From: Pseudogulbenkiania subflava DSM 22618
GTDB taxonomy: Bacteria > Pseudomonadota > Gammaproteobacteria > Burkholderiales > Chromobacteriaceae
Assembly: GCF_900177275.1 (NCBI RefSeq)
Contig: NZ_FXAG01000023.1
Span: 1-64,000 of the forward strand
Length of the DNA stretch: 64,000 nt
Direction: 5' to 3'
The translations under genes and the position numbers were made by a program. Shown one piece after another: positions 35,814 through 44,995 of the stretch (positions are counted from its first letter, which is position 1; each line of letters starts with the position of its first letter). Below the pieces are notes generated by a model. It did no database searches. It worked only from the letters and a program-made list of their open reading frames with translations, and was not told where the DNA came from.

Positions 35814-36494
35814 ATGAGGGTCACCCCGAAAATGAGCGTGCATTTCGATGTGCCGTACGGTGCTCGGGAGCAGGATGTCTACCTGCCGCCCCGCCCAGAG
35901 GGGCAGGGTGTGGCCGCGCTGCCCGCCGAAGTGTTCAGCCAGACCGTCGCGGAGTACCGGCAGTGGGCACAGTACCTGGACGAGCTGGCGCAGCGGGCCC
36001 GCCAGGGGCAGGACGAGGAGGCGCGAGCGCTGGCGCGCGGCAAGCTCAAGTTTCTGCGCCGTCGGGTGGAGCTGTTGCGCGAGGAGGCGTTGCTGTCGGC
36101 CGTGCGCGATCGCCTGCCGTTGGTGCAGGCGCTCTACCAACTGACGGTGGAACTGGGGCAGGTGGTGATGGAGCTGACCGGGAGGATGGCGCCGGCGGTG
36201 GACGAATGGCCACTGCCTTACCGGCTCTACAGCCGTGGCCGGCAGGCGGTCGCCGATGCCGCTCCGGCGACGGTGACGGATGAACGTGTCGCGGCCCCGG
36301 CCAGGGAACGCCGCGCCGTGGCGCGCCAGCAAGGCAACCGCCTGGAGGAGGAAGAGCGCCAGGACGTGGCGTACGTCGTTGCCGGCGTGCGCTTCATCCA
36401 CGCGCTGGTTCAGGGCTGGCATGTACTGGAACAGGCAGCCGGCATCGGTGACATCGAACACAGCTTGCAGATGAGCGAGCGGCTGGCGGCTTGA
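35814..36494 (+). CDS. unrecognised Arg/Ala/Glu-rich helical protein
   Basis: A 226-aa soluble protein with no domain I recognise. It is rich in Ala, Arg, Glu and Leu and probably mostly alpha-helical with coiled-coil character (about 60-140). GGGAGG lies 7 bases before ATG 35814. It occupies an isolated position between ribA and the tRNA-Ala pair and is followed by a bidirectional terminator. It starts MRVTPKMSVHF. Confidence 0.6.
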   Translation: MRVTPKMSVHFDVPYGAREQDVYLPPRPEGQGVAALPAEVFSQTVAEYRQWAQYLDELAQRARQGQDEEARALARGKLKFLRRRVELLREEALLSAVRDRLPLVQALYQLTVELGQVVMELTGRMAPAVDEWPLPYRLYSRGRQAVADAAPATVTDERVAAPARERRAVARQQGNRLEEEERQDVAYVVAGVRFIHALVQGWHVLEQAAGIGDIEHSLQMSERLAA

Positions 36495-36511
36495 GCCGGA
36501 GGGCGAAAAGC

Positions 36512-36542
36512 AAAAAACCGACGTCGATGACGTCGGTTTTTT
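36512..36542. terminator. bidirectional terminator
   Basis: AAAAAACCGACGTC and GACGTCGGTTTTTT: a perfect stem with A-run and T-run, serving both the plus-strand unknown gene and the minus-strand tRNA-Ala pair. Confidence 0.9.
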
Positions 36543-36546
36543 GACT

Positions 36547-36622
<76 letters not shown>

Positions 36623-36681
36623 GGAACGGTTTTTCGTTTTGCCCGCCTCGCTGAACAAGGCAGACAAACCGGTAGAAATTG

Positions 36682-36757
<76 letters not shown>

Positions 36758-36797
36758 ACGGGCCTTCACGTGCGCTGGTGCTCGTGAAGAGCGGATA

Positions 36798-36826
36798 ACT
36801 TTAACGTAGCCGATAGACCTCGTCAA
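36798..36826 (-). promoter_or_regulatory. sigma-70 promoter of the tRNA-Ala pair
   Basis: Read on the minus strand: TTGACG (36821-36826), a 17-bp spacer, then TAAAGT (36798-36803), ending 40 bp before the tRNA. Spacing is ideal. Confidence 0.7.
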
Positions 36827-36837
36827 GCTTCCCGGGG

Positions 36838-37806
36838 TTAATGCGCCTTTTGTCGCAGCGCCTGCTGCCGTTCACGCTCCTCGCGCGGGGTGCAGCCGTA
36901 GCGTTGCTTGAATACGCGCGAGAAGTGCGACTGGTCGGTAAAGCCCCACTGGTAGGCCAGCGTCGCCAGCGAGTGGCCGTTGCCAAGATGGCACAGTGCC
37001 TTGCGCGCGCCTTCCAGTCGCTGCTCGCGCAGCCAGTGCGAGAAGGTTTGTCCGGTGTCCTTGAACAGGGCGTGCAGGTAGCGCGTGGAGATGTGGCAGG
37101 CTGCCGCGATCTGGTCGGGGGTGATGCCGATATCGCTGATGTGCTGGCGCACGTAGTTTTCGATGCGGTGCAGATGGGCGGCGCGCACCGACGATTCCTG
37201 CGACGACAGGATGCCGGCAGAGCTTTCGGCACAGGCGACGAACAACTCGACGAGTTGCAGGCCGACGAGCGGGTGCAGACAGTCGTCGCCCTGCTCCAGC
37301 CGCTGGCCGAGGGCGTTGAGATAATCGGCGAACAGCGCGCCCATGCCGTAACGGCCGTCGAGCGCCAGCGCACAGTAGCGTTCCGGCGCGCGCAACCGGC
37401 TGCGCAGCAGCTTGCCGGGAATCTTCAGCACCCACAGCGCATTGGGGCGGTCATGCTCGAACTGGTAGGGGTCGGTGCTGCTTTCCAGAATGAAGCTGCC
37501 GGGCGGGCAGTCGGCATCGCGCCCCATCTGGCTGAAGCGGATCGCACTCTGGCGCGGCAGCGTGATGAGAAACTGCTCGTTGTCGAGATCGCTCAGCTGA
37601 GCGCGTAGCCGGCGGTAACGCAGCGGGCTGGATCTCAGCCGTGACAAGGAAAGCTCGCCAAGCTGCCAGTCGGAGAGATAGCCCTCGAAGCGGGCGGCGT
37701 CGAGAAAGTCCAGTTGCAGATCGAAATAGGCCTGGCCGATGATGTGCTGCCACAGGCGATGGCGTTCTTGCGGCGCGGCATGGCCGGTGGAAAAGTGCTG
37801 AGTCAT
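36838..37806 (-). CDS. AraC-family transcriptional regulator of the hyu cluster
   Basis: A 322-aa regulator with an AraC_binding_2-type N-terminal domain (about 20-190) and a C-terminal AraC helix-turn-helix domain (about 215-315; IAAACHISTRYLHALF and LAYQWGFTDQSHFSRVFKQRYG). It lies directly downstream of hyuA on the same strand, 150 bp away, so it most likely activates the hydantoinase/permease genes in response to their substrate. Confidence 0.85.
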   Translation of the reverse strand: MTQHFSTGHAAPQERHRLWQHIIGQAYFDLQLDFLDAARFEGYLSDWQLGELSLSRLRSSPLRYRRLRAQLSDLDNEQFLITLPRQSAIRFSQMGRDADCPPGSFILESSTDPYQFEHDRPNALWVLKIPGKLLRSRLRAPERYCALALDGRYGMGALFADYLNALGQRLEQGDDCLHPLVGLQLVELFVACAESSAGILSSQESSVRAAHLHRIENYVRQHISDIGITPDQIAAACHISTRYLHALFKDTGQTFSHWLREQRLEGARKALCHLGNGHSLATLAYQWGFTDQSHFSRVFKQRYGCTPREERERQQALRQKAH

Positions 37807-37956
37807 CCGTTACCTCCTCTATTTGCCCGTCCCAGGATGTTTCCTGCCGTCACGCCGTGGCATGCGGTTGGTCGATTCTCGTCAAGGTACGGTGGGCCGG
37901 CGGTGTCGCCGGCCCGACTCACGTAGTACGTGGATTATTGACCACTATAGCATTGC

Positions 37957-40041
37957 TTATTCCGCCCAGCGCGTGAGTTGATAGCTGCCCGATTCGTGCA
38001 GCACCGCCTGCCAGCCCGGACGGATGATTACCGTGGTGGTCGGTTCTTCGATCGCCGCTGGCCCGACGATGCGGTTGCCGGCCCGGAGCTTTTCGCCGCG
38101 GTAGACCGGCGTTTCCACCCAACTGCCGGTCGCGTCGAACAGCATGGCGCGGAAGCCGTCGTGCGCCTGTGCCACGCCGTCGTCATCGCTTTCCAGCCGC
38201 GGTAGCGCCGGCTTGTCGACCAGCCCGGTGATGGTGCACTCGAGGTTGACCAGTTCCACCGGGTTGTGGGGTTCGGCGTAGGTGAACAGCGCCTCGTGGC
38301 GGCGGTGGAAGGCCTGCAGGATGGCGTCCACGCTGTCGCCGTCGATCACGCCGTTGGCGATGTCCACCGTGCACTCGTGAATCTGCCCCAGGTAGCGCAT
38401 TTCCAGGCTGCGGTGTACGCGGATGTCGTCTAGGGCAAAGCCGTCGGCCAGCAGATGACGATGCCCCTTGTCTTCCATCTCGCGGAACAACCGGTTGAGG
38501 GTGACGAGATCGGCCTCGCGGTCGAGCCGCATCGGTGCGCTGGCCAAGTAGTTGTACTTCACGTCCGAGATCACCTGGCCGAAGGCGCACAGGCAGGAGG
38601 CAAATTTGGGTACCAGCACGGTGTGGATGCCCAGTTCTTCGGCCAATGCGGTGATGTGCATGCCGGTGGCTCCGCCGGCACAGATCAGCGCGAAGTCGCG
38701 CGGGTCGTAGCCCTGTTCAATGGAAATGCGGCGGATGCCGTTGGCCATGTTCAGGTTGACCAGCGTGCTGATGCCGTAGGCGGCACGCTCCACGCTGATG
38801 TTCAGCGGCTCGGCCACGTTGGCCGAAATCGCCTGGCGCGCCTTCGGCTGGTCGAGGCGGATGGTGCCGCCCAGCACCGCGTCCGGACGCAAATAGCCCA
38901 GCGCCAGGTTGGCATCGGTCACGGTGGCATGCTCGCCACCCTTGCCGTAGCAGGCCGGGCCGGGGCTGGCGCCGGCGCTGTGCGGGCCGACTTGGAGCAT
39001 GCCGAAGGTGTTGATGTGGGCGATCGAGCCGCCGCCGGCGCCCAGCGTCTCGACGTGAATCATCGGCACGCCGATGCGGTGGCGCAGAAAGTCGATGTTG
39101 CGGTTGAGGTTGGTCTGGCCGTCCTTGGCCAACGTGATGTCGAACGAGGTGCCGCCCATGTCGACGGTGATCACGTTGTCGATGCCGAACGGGCGGGCGA
39201 TGTAAAGCCCGGCCTGCGGTGCCGAGGCCGGGCCGGAGTTGATGGCGTTGACGGCGCGCTCGCGCATGATGTCGCCCACCGCCAGCCCGCCATTGGACTG
39301 GTAGTAGCGTACCGGGCTATGGGCGCCCAGTTCGGCGAAGAAGGCGTCGATGCGCTGTACGTAACGCCCCATCACCGGGCTCAGGTAAGCGTTCACCACA
39401 GTGGTCGAGGTGCGGGTGTATTCACGCACCTGCGGGTAAACCTCGCTGCCGCTGCACACGAACACGCCGGGCAGGTGCTGCTCCACCAGTTCGCGGGCGC
39501 GCGCCTCGTGCGCCGGGTTGCGTACCGACCAGACGAAGGAGATGGCCACGCTCTGCACCTGTTCGCGACGGAAGTGCTCGATCGCGGCCAGGATGTCGTC
39601 CTCGTTCAGCGCCTCGTGTTCGCTGCCGTCGGCCAGAATGCGGCCGCGTACCGGGCGGCGCAGGTGGCGTGGCACCAGTTGCGGTGCCGGCGGATAGCTG
39701 GCGTCGTAGCGGTAGCCTTCTTCCTTGTGGCCGAGGCGAATCTCGATGCTGTCTTCATGGCCGGCGGTGCACAAGAGTCCCACCTTGACGCCCTTGAGTT
39801 CGATCAGCGCGTTCAGCGCCACGGTGGTGCCATTGATGCACAGGTCGCAGTTCTGCACGATCTGGCTGACCGGCATGTCCAGTGCCTCGGCCATCTGCTG
39901 CAGTCCAGCGGCGATGGCCTTGGTGCCGTCCTCCGGGGTAGACGGGCTCTTGAACAGGCGCAACGGGCCGTTGTGCTCGGCCAGCACGAAGTCGGTGAAG
40001 GTACCGCCGGCGTCCACGCCCAAACGGAATCGCTGTTTCAT
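37957..40041 (-). CDS. hyuA: hydantoinase/oxoprolinase family protein, HyuA subunit
   Basis: A 694-aa subunit of the ATP-dependent hydantoinase/5-oxoprolinase family. The actin-like nucleotide-binding start is RLGVDAGGTFTDFV (residues 6-19), with further phosphate-binding DMGGTSFD (about 290) and GGATGMH (about 450). With HyuB it would open an amide ring such as hydantoin, N-methylhydantoin or 5-oxoproline using ATP. Its start overlaps the hyuB stop by 4 bp. The substrate is not decidable from sequence. Confidence 0.85.
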   Translation of the reverse strand: MKQRFRLGVDAGGTFTDFVLAEHNGPLRLFKSPSTPEDGTKAIAAGLQQMAEALDMPVSQIVQNCDLCINGTTVALNALIELKGVKVGLLCTAGHEDSIEIRLGHKEEGYRYDASYPPAPQLVPRHLRRPVRGRILADGSEHEALNEDDILAAIEHFRREQVQSVAISFVWSVRNPAHEARARELVEQHLPGVFVCSGSEVYPQVREYTRTSTTVVNAYLSPVMGRYVQRIDAFFAELGAHSPVRYYQSNGGLAVGDIMRERAVNAINSGPASAPQAGLYIARPFGIDNVITVDMGGTSFDITLAKDGQTNLNRNIDFLRHRIGVPMIHVETLGAGGGSIAHINTFGMLQVGPHSAGASPGPACYGKGGEHATVTDANLALGYLRPDAVLGGTIRLDQPKARQAISANVAEPLNISVERAAYGISTLVNLNMANGIRRISIEQGYDPRDFALICAGGATGMHITALAEELGIHTVLVPKFASCLCAFGQVISDVKYNYLASAPMRLDREADLVTLNRLFREMEDKGHRHLLADGFALDDIRVHRSLEMRYLGQIHECTVDIANGVIDGDSVDAILQAFHRRHEALFTYAEPHNPVELVNLECTITGLVDKPALPRLESDDDGVAQAHDGFRAMLFDATGSWVETPVYRGEKLRAGNRIVGPAAIEEPTTTVIIRPGWQAVLHESGSYQLTRWAE

Positions 40042-41819
40042 GCTTGTGCTCCTTTGCTCATTTCTTCGCGCAGCGCGGCGGTGGCCGCGGCGTCGATGTC
40101 CTGCTGGTCGGCGCGGATCACCACGCCGTATTCGCTACGGGCGGCCAGCAGCGAGACCAGGCCGTTCTTCACGTCGGCCAGTACCCGCTGCGGCGCACGC
40201 AGCCAGGGTTGGCCGAAGCCGCCGCCGCCCGGGTTGACGTTGCGGGCACGCTGGCCGGGCTTGAGCGTGGTGATGATGTTCTGGCGGTGTACCGTCAATT
40301 CGCCGTCATGTTCCACTTCCAGCCGGCCGAGCTTTTGGTCGACCAGCACATCGCGCGCCCCGGCCGCCCCCATGGTTGGAATCTGGCGCCCTTCGCCGAA
40401 GGCGATCACTGTCATGTCGTGGCCGATCGGCTCGACTTCCCACACCGTACCGCTGCCGCCGCGCTGCTGGCCGGCACCGCCGCTGTCTTCTATCAGGCCG
40501 TAGCGATGAATGATGATCGGGTAGGCGTACTCCAAGAGCTCGATGTCGCCGGAACTCAGCGCGCCGAAGCAGCACAGCGGGCCACAGGCGTGCCAGCCGT
40601 CCATGTACTGGGTGGCGCCGGCGCCGGAGATGATCGAGGCCAGCACCATGGTGACGTATTGCTCGCCGGTAGCCGGGTTGACGCCAGCGATGTTGATGCC
40701 GCTGGCGTGCCCCCAGGAGGCGGTGACGCGCTCCGGTGCCGCCGCCTCGAACGCCTTGCGCACGGCGTCGGTCAGGGTTTCCATCGGCGTGGTGGTGCAA
40801 TTGACGTGTGGGGCCGGTTCGGCGGCATTGCACAGCGTGCCCTGTGGCCCGAGGTCCACCGTCACGCAGCGGTACAGCCCGGCGTTGTAGGGCGGCGGCA
40901 CCTGGGCGAACATCATCAGCCCCAGGTAGACGCCGGACATCGAGTTGCCGGCGTAGGAATTGATGAAGTAGGGGATCTGCGGCGGGCTTTGCACGCGGAT
41001 GTGCACGCTGTCGTCGCGCACGGTGATTTGCGCCTGGATGGTCAGTTCGCCGTAGCCATGGCCGGCGTCTTCCAGCACCGCCGCGCCGTGGTAGCTGCCG
41101 TCCGGAATGGAGCGGATCAGTGAGCGCATATGGCGGTCGGCCATGTCTTTCAGCTCGGCGATGGCGGCACGCACGGTGGCCACGCCGTACTTGTCCAGCA
41201 GGGCGATCAGGTTGCGCTCGCCGACGCGGCAGGCGCCGAACTGGGCGTTGAGGTCGCCTTCCTGGTCGCGCCGGGCGCGCATGTTCGACAGCAGCAGGTT
41301 GACCACGTCGTCGCGGCGCCGGCCCTGGTCCCACAGCTTGACCGGCGGAATGCGCAGGCCCTCGGCATAGATTTCCTTCGCCGCCGGGTTGTAGCCGGCC
41401 GGAACCGGGCCGCCGATGTCGGTCAGGTGGCCCTTGCACACCGTCCAGAATACCAGTTCGCCCTGGTAGAACACCGGCTTGTACATGCAGCAGTCGAGGA
41501 TGTGGCTGCCCTGGTAGACGGGGTCGTTGTGGTAGATCACGTCACCGTCTTGGATGTCGTCGCCGAAGTAGTCGGCCACCGCCTTCATCGCCGGGATCAG
41601 CGAGCCGAGGTGGATCGGGATGTCCTGGCCTTGCAGGATCATCTCCGGCAGGTGGTCGAAGAGCGCATTGCTGTAATCGTGCGCCAGGTTGAATACGCTG
41701 GAGCGGCCGGTCTTTTCCAGCGTCAACGTCATCTCGCGTTGTGCCGTTTCCAGCGCGCCGCGCACCACGGCGAGCGTGATCGGGTCGATCGTGCTCGCGG
41801 CTTGATGCACTTGTGTCAT
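40038..41819 (-). CDS. hyuB: hydantoinase/oxoprolinase family protein, HyuB subunit
   Basis: A 593-aa HyuB-type subunit. It starts near DPITLAVVRGALE, a family signature, and has YNDPYxGGTH-like HNDPVYQGSHILD (about 95-107), PVFYQGELVFWTV and the C-terminal NPGGGGFG. It is the partner of HyuA, with overlapping reading frames. It lies 185 bp downstream of the NCS1 permease, with a terminator between, so hyuBA probably also has its own promoter near 41850-41930. Confidence 0.85.
   Translation of the reverse strand: MTQVHQAASTIDPITLAVVRGALETAQREMTLTLEKTGRSSVFNLAHDYSNALFDHLPEMILQGQDIPIHLGSLIPAMKAVADYFGDDIQDGDVIYHNDPVYQGSHILDCCMYKPVFYQGELVFWTVCKGHLTDIGGPVPAGYNPAAKEIYAEGLRIPPVKLWDQGRRRDDVVNLLLSNMRARRDQEGDLNAQFGACRVGERNLIALLDKYGVATVRAAIAELKDMADRHMRSLIRSIPDGSYHGAAVLEDAGHGYGELTIQAQITVRDDSVHIRVQSPPQIPYFINSYAGNSMSGVYLGLMMFAQVPPPYNAGLYRCVTVDLGPQGTLCNAAEPAPHVNCTTTPMETLTDAVRKAFEAAAPERVTASWGHASGINIAGVNPATGEQYVTMVLASIISGAGATQYMDGWHACGPLCCFGALSSGDIELLEYAYPIIIHRYGLIEDSGGAGQQRGGSGTVWEVEPIGHDMTVIAFGEGRQIPTMGAAGARDVLVDQKLGRLEVEHDGELTVHRQNIITTLKPGQRARNVNPGGGGFGQPWLRAPQRVLADVKNGLVSLLAARSEYGVVIRADQQDIDAAATAALREEMSKGAQA
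40208..40218 (+). repeat. GTTGGCCGAAG word, copy 9
   Basis: Exact 11-mer inside hyuB, antisense to the gene; the coding strand reads GFGQP. Confidence 0.85.
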
Positions 41820-41936
41820 GGTGTCTCTCCTTTGTTGCGGCAGGTCAGCGTCTTGCCTGTTTGTAACAGTAAGAACTTGTCCGCCCAGCGGCTTGCACGA
41901 CAGTGCAGCAAGCTTTGTTCAGCAGCGCACAGCACG

Positions 41937-41968
41937 AAAAAAACACCTGCCGCGAACGACAGGTGCAA
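41937..41968 (-). terminator. terminator after the NCS1 permease
   Basis: On the minus strand CACCTGTCGTT-CGCGGCAGGTG, followed by seven T residues, 36 bp after the permease stop. It separates or attenuates hyuBA expression from the permease. Confidence 0.8.
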
Positions 41969-42003
41969 GTGAGGAGCACGGAAACGGGGGGAGTGGGGAA
42001 TGA

Positions 42004-43341
42004 TTACTGGCCGGGGTTGGCTGCCAGCATGTTCTGGCGCTGATTCTGGCGCAGGTACAGGAAAAACGACGCCAAGGCCGTGACCGGGGCCGAGAAGCCG
42101 GCCAGCGTGCCGCCTAGTTGCAGCAGGGCAATGCCCAGCCCGGCAGCGAGGAACCAGGCCACGATGCCTTCGCGGCGTATGGCGGGGGCGTTGTCGGCAC
42201 TATCGGCCAGAACCTTGCTGTGGCGGATGTGCGCCAGCGCGATGCCGACCCAGGCCACCACGAAAATGCCCTGGTAGGCCAGCGCCTGCAGAATGAAGCT
42301 GAACACATTGCTCAGCATCAGCAGGTAGACAATCGCCCCGATCACCACGCCCCAGGCCGGCTTGGGCAGGTGCAGGCCGAAGGCCTTGTCGAAGAAACCC
42401 TGCATGTTGACGGTGGCGAGATAGAAGTTCGCGGTGTTGATGCGCGTCTGGCTGGCCCAGACGAAGGCCAAGCCGGCAAAGCCCATCAGCTTGAGCAGGG
42501 CCAGCACCACGGAGACTTCCGATACTGCGCTGCTCGACGGAATGCTGGCCGCCAGGTAGATGCCGGCCACACCGTTGAGGACGAAGGTAAACAGGTAGAA
42601 CGGCAGGCCGAAGTTGAAGCGGGCGTGATAGTCAGCATCTTCGCGCTTGCCGAAGCGGGCGTAGTCCCACGTGTACATCATCAGGATCCACACCCCCATG
42701 AAGTAGCTGAAACAGTGCCACCAGCCGTCGACCGGCGCCCCCTGTGCCGGTCCCAGTTTCAGCCAGGCGTCGCTGTAGCCGTAGGTGCCCAGCGTCAACA
42801 CGATAGCGGCCACGAGACCCAGTAGATAGAGCGGCAGCAGTACGCCGTTGAGCTTGTCCAGCCAGCGTTGCACACTGCCGAACACCAGCGGCACGCTGTA
42901 CAGCACCACCAGCAGGTAGGCCTGCTCCAGTGTCAGCGCCGGGAAGTAGTTCTGAATGGCCACGGCGATCACCGAGCCCTCGAACACCGCGTAGTAGATC
43001 GCCGTGGCAAAGAAGATCAGCGTGGCTAGCGACGAGCCGCTGCGGCCGAACAGCGTGCGCGAGAACAGCGCCACCGACAGGCCGCTGGCAATGGCGTAGC
43101 GGGTGATAACGGCGTTGACGACGCTATAGCACAGCGCCGACAGCGTTAGTCCGATCAGCGTGTTGACGGTGCCGTAGTTGATGGCCAGCGTGGCGGACAC
43201 CACCAGCCAGAACATGGCGCTGCACACCGACCACCACGCCATGCTGAGGCTGAGGCGGCCCATGCGGGCGTCGTGAGGGACGGCACTGCGCGTGAAATCG
43301 GGATCGGCCTGCTGGCCGCGATTCTTGATGAGGGTTGCCAC
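42004..43341 (-). CDS. NCS1-family permease (cytosine/allantoin/hydantoin type)
   Basis: A 445-aa polytopic inner-membrane secondary transporter with about 12 hydrophobic segments. Helix 1 is preceded by the family-type N-terminus DFTRSAVPHDARMG and followed by SMAWWSVCSAMFW. It starts with GTG 43341, with AGGAG 7 bases upstream; the longer frame crosses a decayed transporter and is not coding. Its position ahead of hyuBA suggests import of the cyclic amide that HyuAB open. Nucleobases remain possible. Confidence 0.83.
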   Translation of the reverse strand: MATLIKNRGQQADPDFTRSAVPHDARMGRLSLSMAWWSVCSAMFWLVVSATLAINYGTVNTLIGLTLSALCYSVVNAVITRYAIASGLSVALFSRTLFGRSGSSLATLIFFATAIYYAVFEGSVIAVAIQNYFPALTLEQAYLLVVLYSVPLVFGSVQRWLDKLNGVLLPLYLLGLVAAIVLTLGTYGYSDAWLKLGPAQGAPVDGWWHCFSYFMGVWILMMYTWDYARFGKREDADYHARFNFGLPFYLFTFVLNGVAGIYLAASIPSSSAVSEVSVVLALLKLMGFAGLAFVWASQTRINTANFYLATVNMQGFFDKAFGLHLPKPAWGVVIGAIVYLLMLSNVFSFILQALAYQGIFVVAWVGIALAHIRHSKVLADSADNAPAIRREGIVAWFLAAGLGIALLQLGGTLAGFSAPVTALASFFLYLRQNQRQNMLAANPGQ

Positions 43342-43495
43342 AATTGTCTCCTTTGTAGTGGTGGCCGTGTGAAGGCCTGGAGCAATCGTAGGAAGCGGGG
43401 CGACGGTCTGATAGCACCGGAGCGCAGGATTTTTCTGCCGTCCGTGCATAGCGCAAGGTACCCATGCGGCCAGCCCGGGGCTTATTTCGGCGACG

Positions 43496-43760
43496 CGTTT
43501 TCCCCTTGGCAAGGGCAAAATAGTAGAGGGAGGTCGCCAGCAAGGCCATCGCCAGAAAGTGAGACGTCTGGCGCAGATGCCCCCCAACTCAGGGAGCCGC
43601 GATAGAGGGCCAAGGTGAAGGTCGGCAGGAATCCGAACAAGGGGCGCAGTAACACCACCTGTACCGGGGTGATCTATACGGTGGCCTGTTTCATGAACAG
43701 GAAGTTGCTGCCCCAAATCCGCCCCGGCAATGCGAAGGCCGGATAGACGGGTTTTGGCAT
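43496..43760 (-). pseudogene. N-terminal remnant of a DMT/EamA-family transporter
   Basis: On the minus strand, ATG 43760 opens a frame reading IWGSNFLFMKQAT, then an in-frame TAG, then ITPVQVVLLRPLFGFLP and ALYRGSLSW. After a frameshift it continues HFLAMALLATSLYYFALAKGK. This follows the first 80 or so residues of EamA permeases. Everything after it is missing, replaced by the NCS1 permease upstream region. It is a clear stop-plus-frameshift decay product. Confidence 0.7.
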
Positions 43761-43944
43761 GGTGCATTACCAGACGGGATTGAAGATGTGCCAGTGTCTG
43801 GTCGGCCGCCTGAAACAACCGATTAATCCAGCTTTTCCCCGGCTCGCTGTCCTGTCGCGTGTTTACTATCTGGTCCATCCGAGAAAGATGGCACTGCGTC
43901 ACGTGGCCCAAGCGCTGAAAGACTGGCTGCCGACGACGGCGTAA
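43759..43944 (+). pseudogene. possible C-terminal remnant of a GcvA-like LysR regulator
   Basis: An open frame of about 60 codons reads VGRLKQP, then YYLVHPRKMAL and VAQALKDWL before TAA. This resembles the last segment of GcvA-type LysR effector domains (YYLVYP...V..F.DWL). No helix-turn-helix domain is present. It abuts the EamA remnant, consistent with a collapsed transporter/regulator pair. The similarity is short, so confidence is limited. Confidence 0.4.
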
Positions 43945-44001
43945 AGCGAAGATTTGGGAGTTTGTGCACGATCTTTTGCCGCCACGCCTAGCCCAATGCA
44001 G

Positions 44002-44030
44002 AAAGCCCGCTGTCGCAACAACGGGCTTTT
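44002..44030 (-). terminator. tRNA-Glu/Ala terminator
   Basis: AAAGCCCG and CGGGCTTT flank a 12-base loop, 10 bp past the tRNA-Glu gene on the minus strand. Confidence 0.7.
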
Positions 44031-44039
44031 CGGCAAAAC

Positions 44040-44115
44040 TGGCGTCCCCACGGGGATTCGAACCCCGGTTACCGCCGTGAAAGGGCGATGTCCTAGGCCT
44101 CTAGACGATGGGGAC
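44040..44115 (-). tRNA. gltT: tRNA-Glu(TTC)
   Basis: 76 nt with encoded CCA. Acceptor GTCCCCA pairs with TGGGGAC, and the anticodon loop CTTTCAC gives TTC. It lies 9 bp downstream of tRNA-Ala in the same transcript. The body is identical to 52005-52080. Confidence 0.96.
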
Positions 44116-44124
44116 AGGAAATCG

Positions 44125-44200
<76 letters not shown>

Positions 44201-44247
44201 ACTGAACAACCTGTCTCGTTCTGCTTGAAGCATCGCGAGAGATGCGA

Positions 44248-44276
44248 ACTATACCGATAGCCTTTTTTCTGGTCAA
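44248..44276 (-). promoter_or_regulatory. sigma-70 promoter of tRNA-Ala/tRNA-Glu
   Basis: On the minus strand TTGACC (44271-44276), 17-bp spacer, TATAGT (44248-44253), located 47 bp before the tRNA. Confidence 0.75.
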
Positions 44277-44362
44277 GCAAAAAATGCAAAATTTTTGCCG
44301 CCCGCGTATCTCCAGATGCCGGCGCGCGGAGACATGAGGCCGGGCAACACTGCGCGGGTGCT

Positions 44363-44995
44363 TCAGCGGTGCTGCTTTTCCAGAATCTCGATCACTTCCT
44401 CGTCGCTGACCTGAGGGAAGTGTTCGTAAAACTGCCCGACCGCGCTGAAGTTGAGCGGCGTCTCCAGGCACACCATGTCGTCAGCGTAGGTGGAAACCTG
44501 CTCCAGGGTGTCTGGTGGAGCCACCGGTACGGCGCAGACCAGCTTCGCCGGTTGCTTGGTGCGGATCGCCCGCAGGGCGGCGATCATGGTGGCGCCGGTG
44601 GCCAGACCGTCGTCGACGACGATTACCACGCGCCCGGCCGGGTCGGCTGAAGCGGCCAAGCCGCTGTAGCGTTGGCGGCGCTGGTGCAGCAACTCGAGCT
44701 GCGTCCGTTTCTCCTGTTCGATGTACTCGGCGGAGGCTCCGGCGAGCCGGGCAACGTCGGAAATGTAGGCCCAACCGGACTCGTCGATCGCGCCGATCGC
44801 CAATTCCGGCTGGAAGGGTGCCCCCAGTTTGCGCACCAGGACGACGTCCAACTCGCCTTCCAGCTCGTGCGCGATGATTTCCGCCATCGGGACTGCCCCC
44901 CTGGGGATGGCCAGGACAAGTGGGTGCTGGCCGTGGTAGCTGGCCAAGCGCGAGGCGAGCCGTGCCGCAGCCTGCTCGCGATCTCTAAACCGCAT
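44363..44995 (-). CDS. phosphoribosyltransferase-domain protein
   Basis: A 210-aa protein of the type I phosphoribosyltransferase fold. The PRPP loop reads VVIVVDDGLATGATM (about 117-131), with AIPRGAVPMAEIIA near the N-terminus. Such stand-alone proteins are common and often of unknown substrate; a regulatory nucleotide role is possible. GGGAG precedes ATG 44995; the longer frame upstream lacks support. Confidence 0.82.
   Translation of the reverse strand: MRFRDREQAAARLASRLASYHGQHPLVLAIPRGAVPMAEIIAHELEGELDVVLVRKLGAPFQPELAIGAIDESGWAYISDVARLAGASAEYIEQEKRTQLELLHQRRQRYSGLAASADPAGRVVIVVDDGLATGATMIAALRAIRTKQPAKLVCAVPVAPPDTLEQVSTYADDMVCLETPLNFSAVGQFYEHFPQVSDEEVIEILEKQHR

Noticed and set aside
43342-43911. 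N-terminal extension of the NCS1 permease to 43911
   Set aside because: The extra sequence covers the EamA remnant in another frame; GTG 43341 has a proper ribosome-binding site and family N-terminus.
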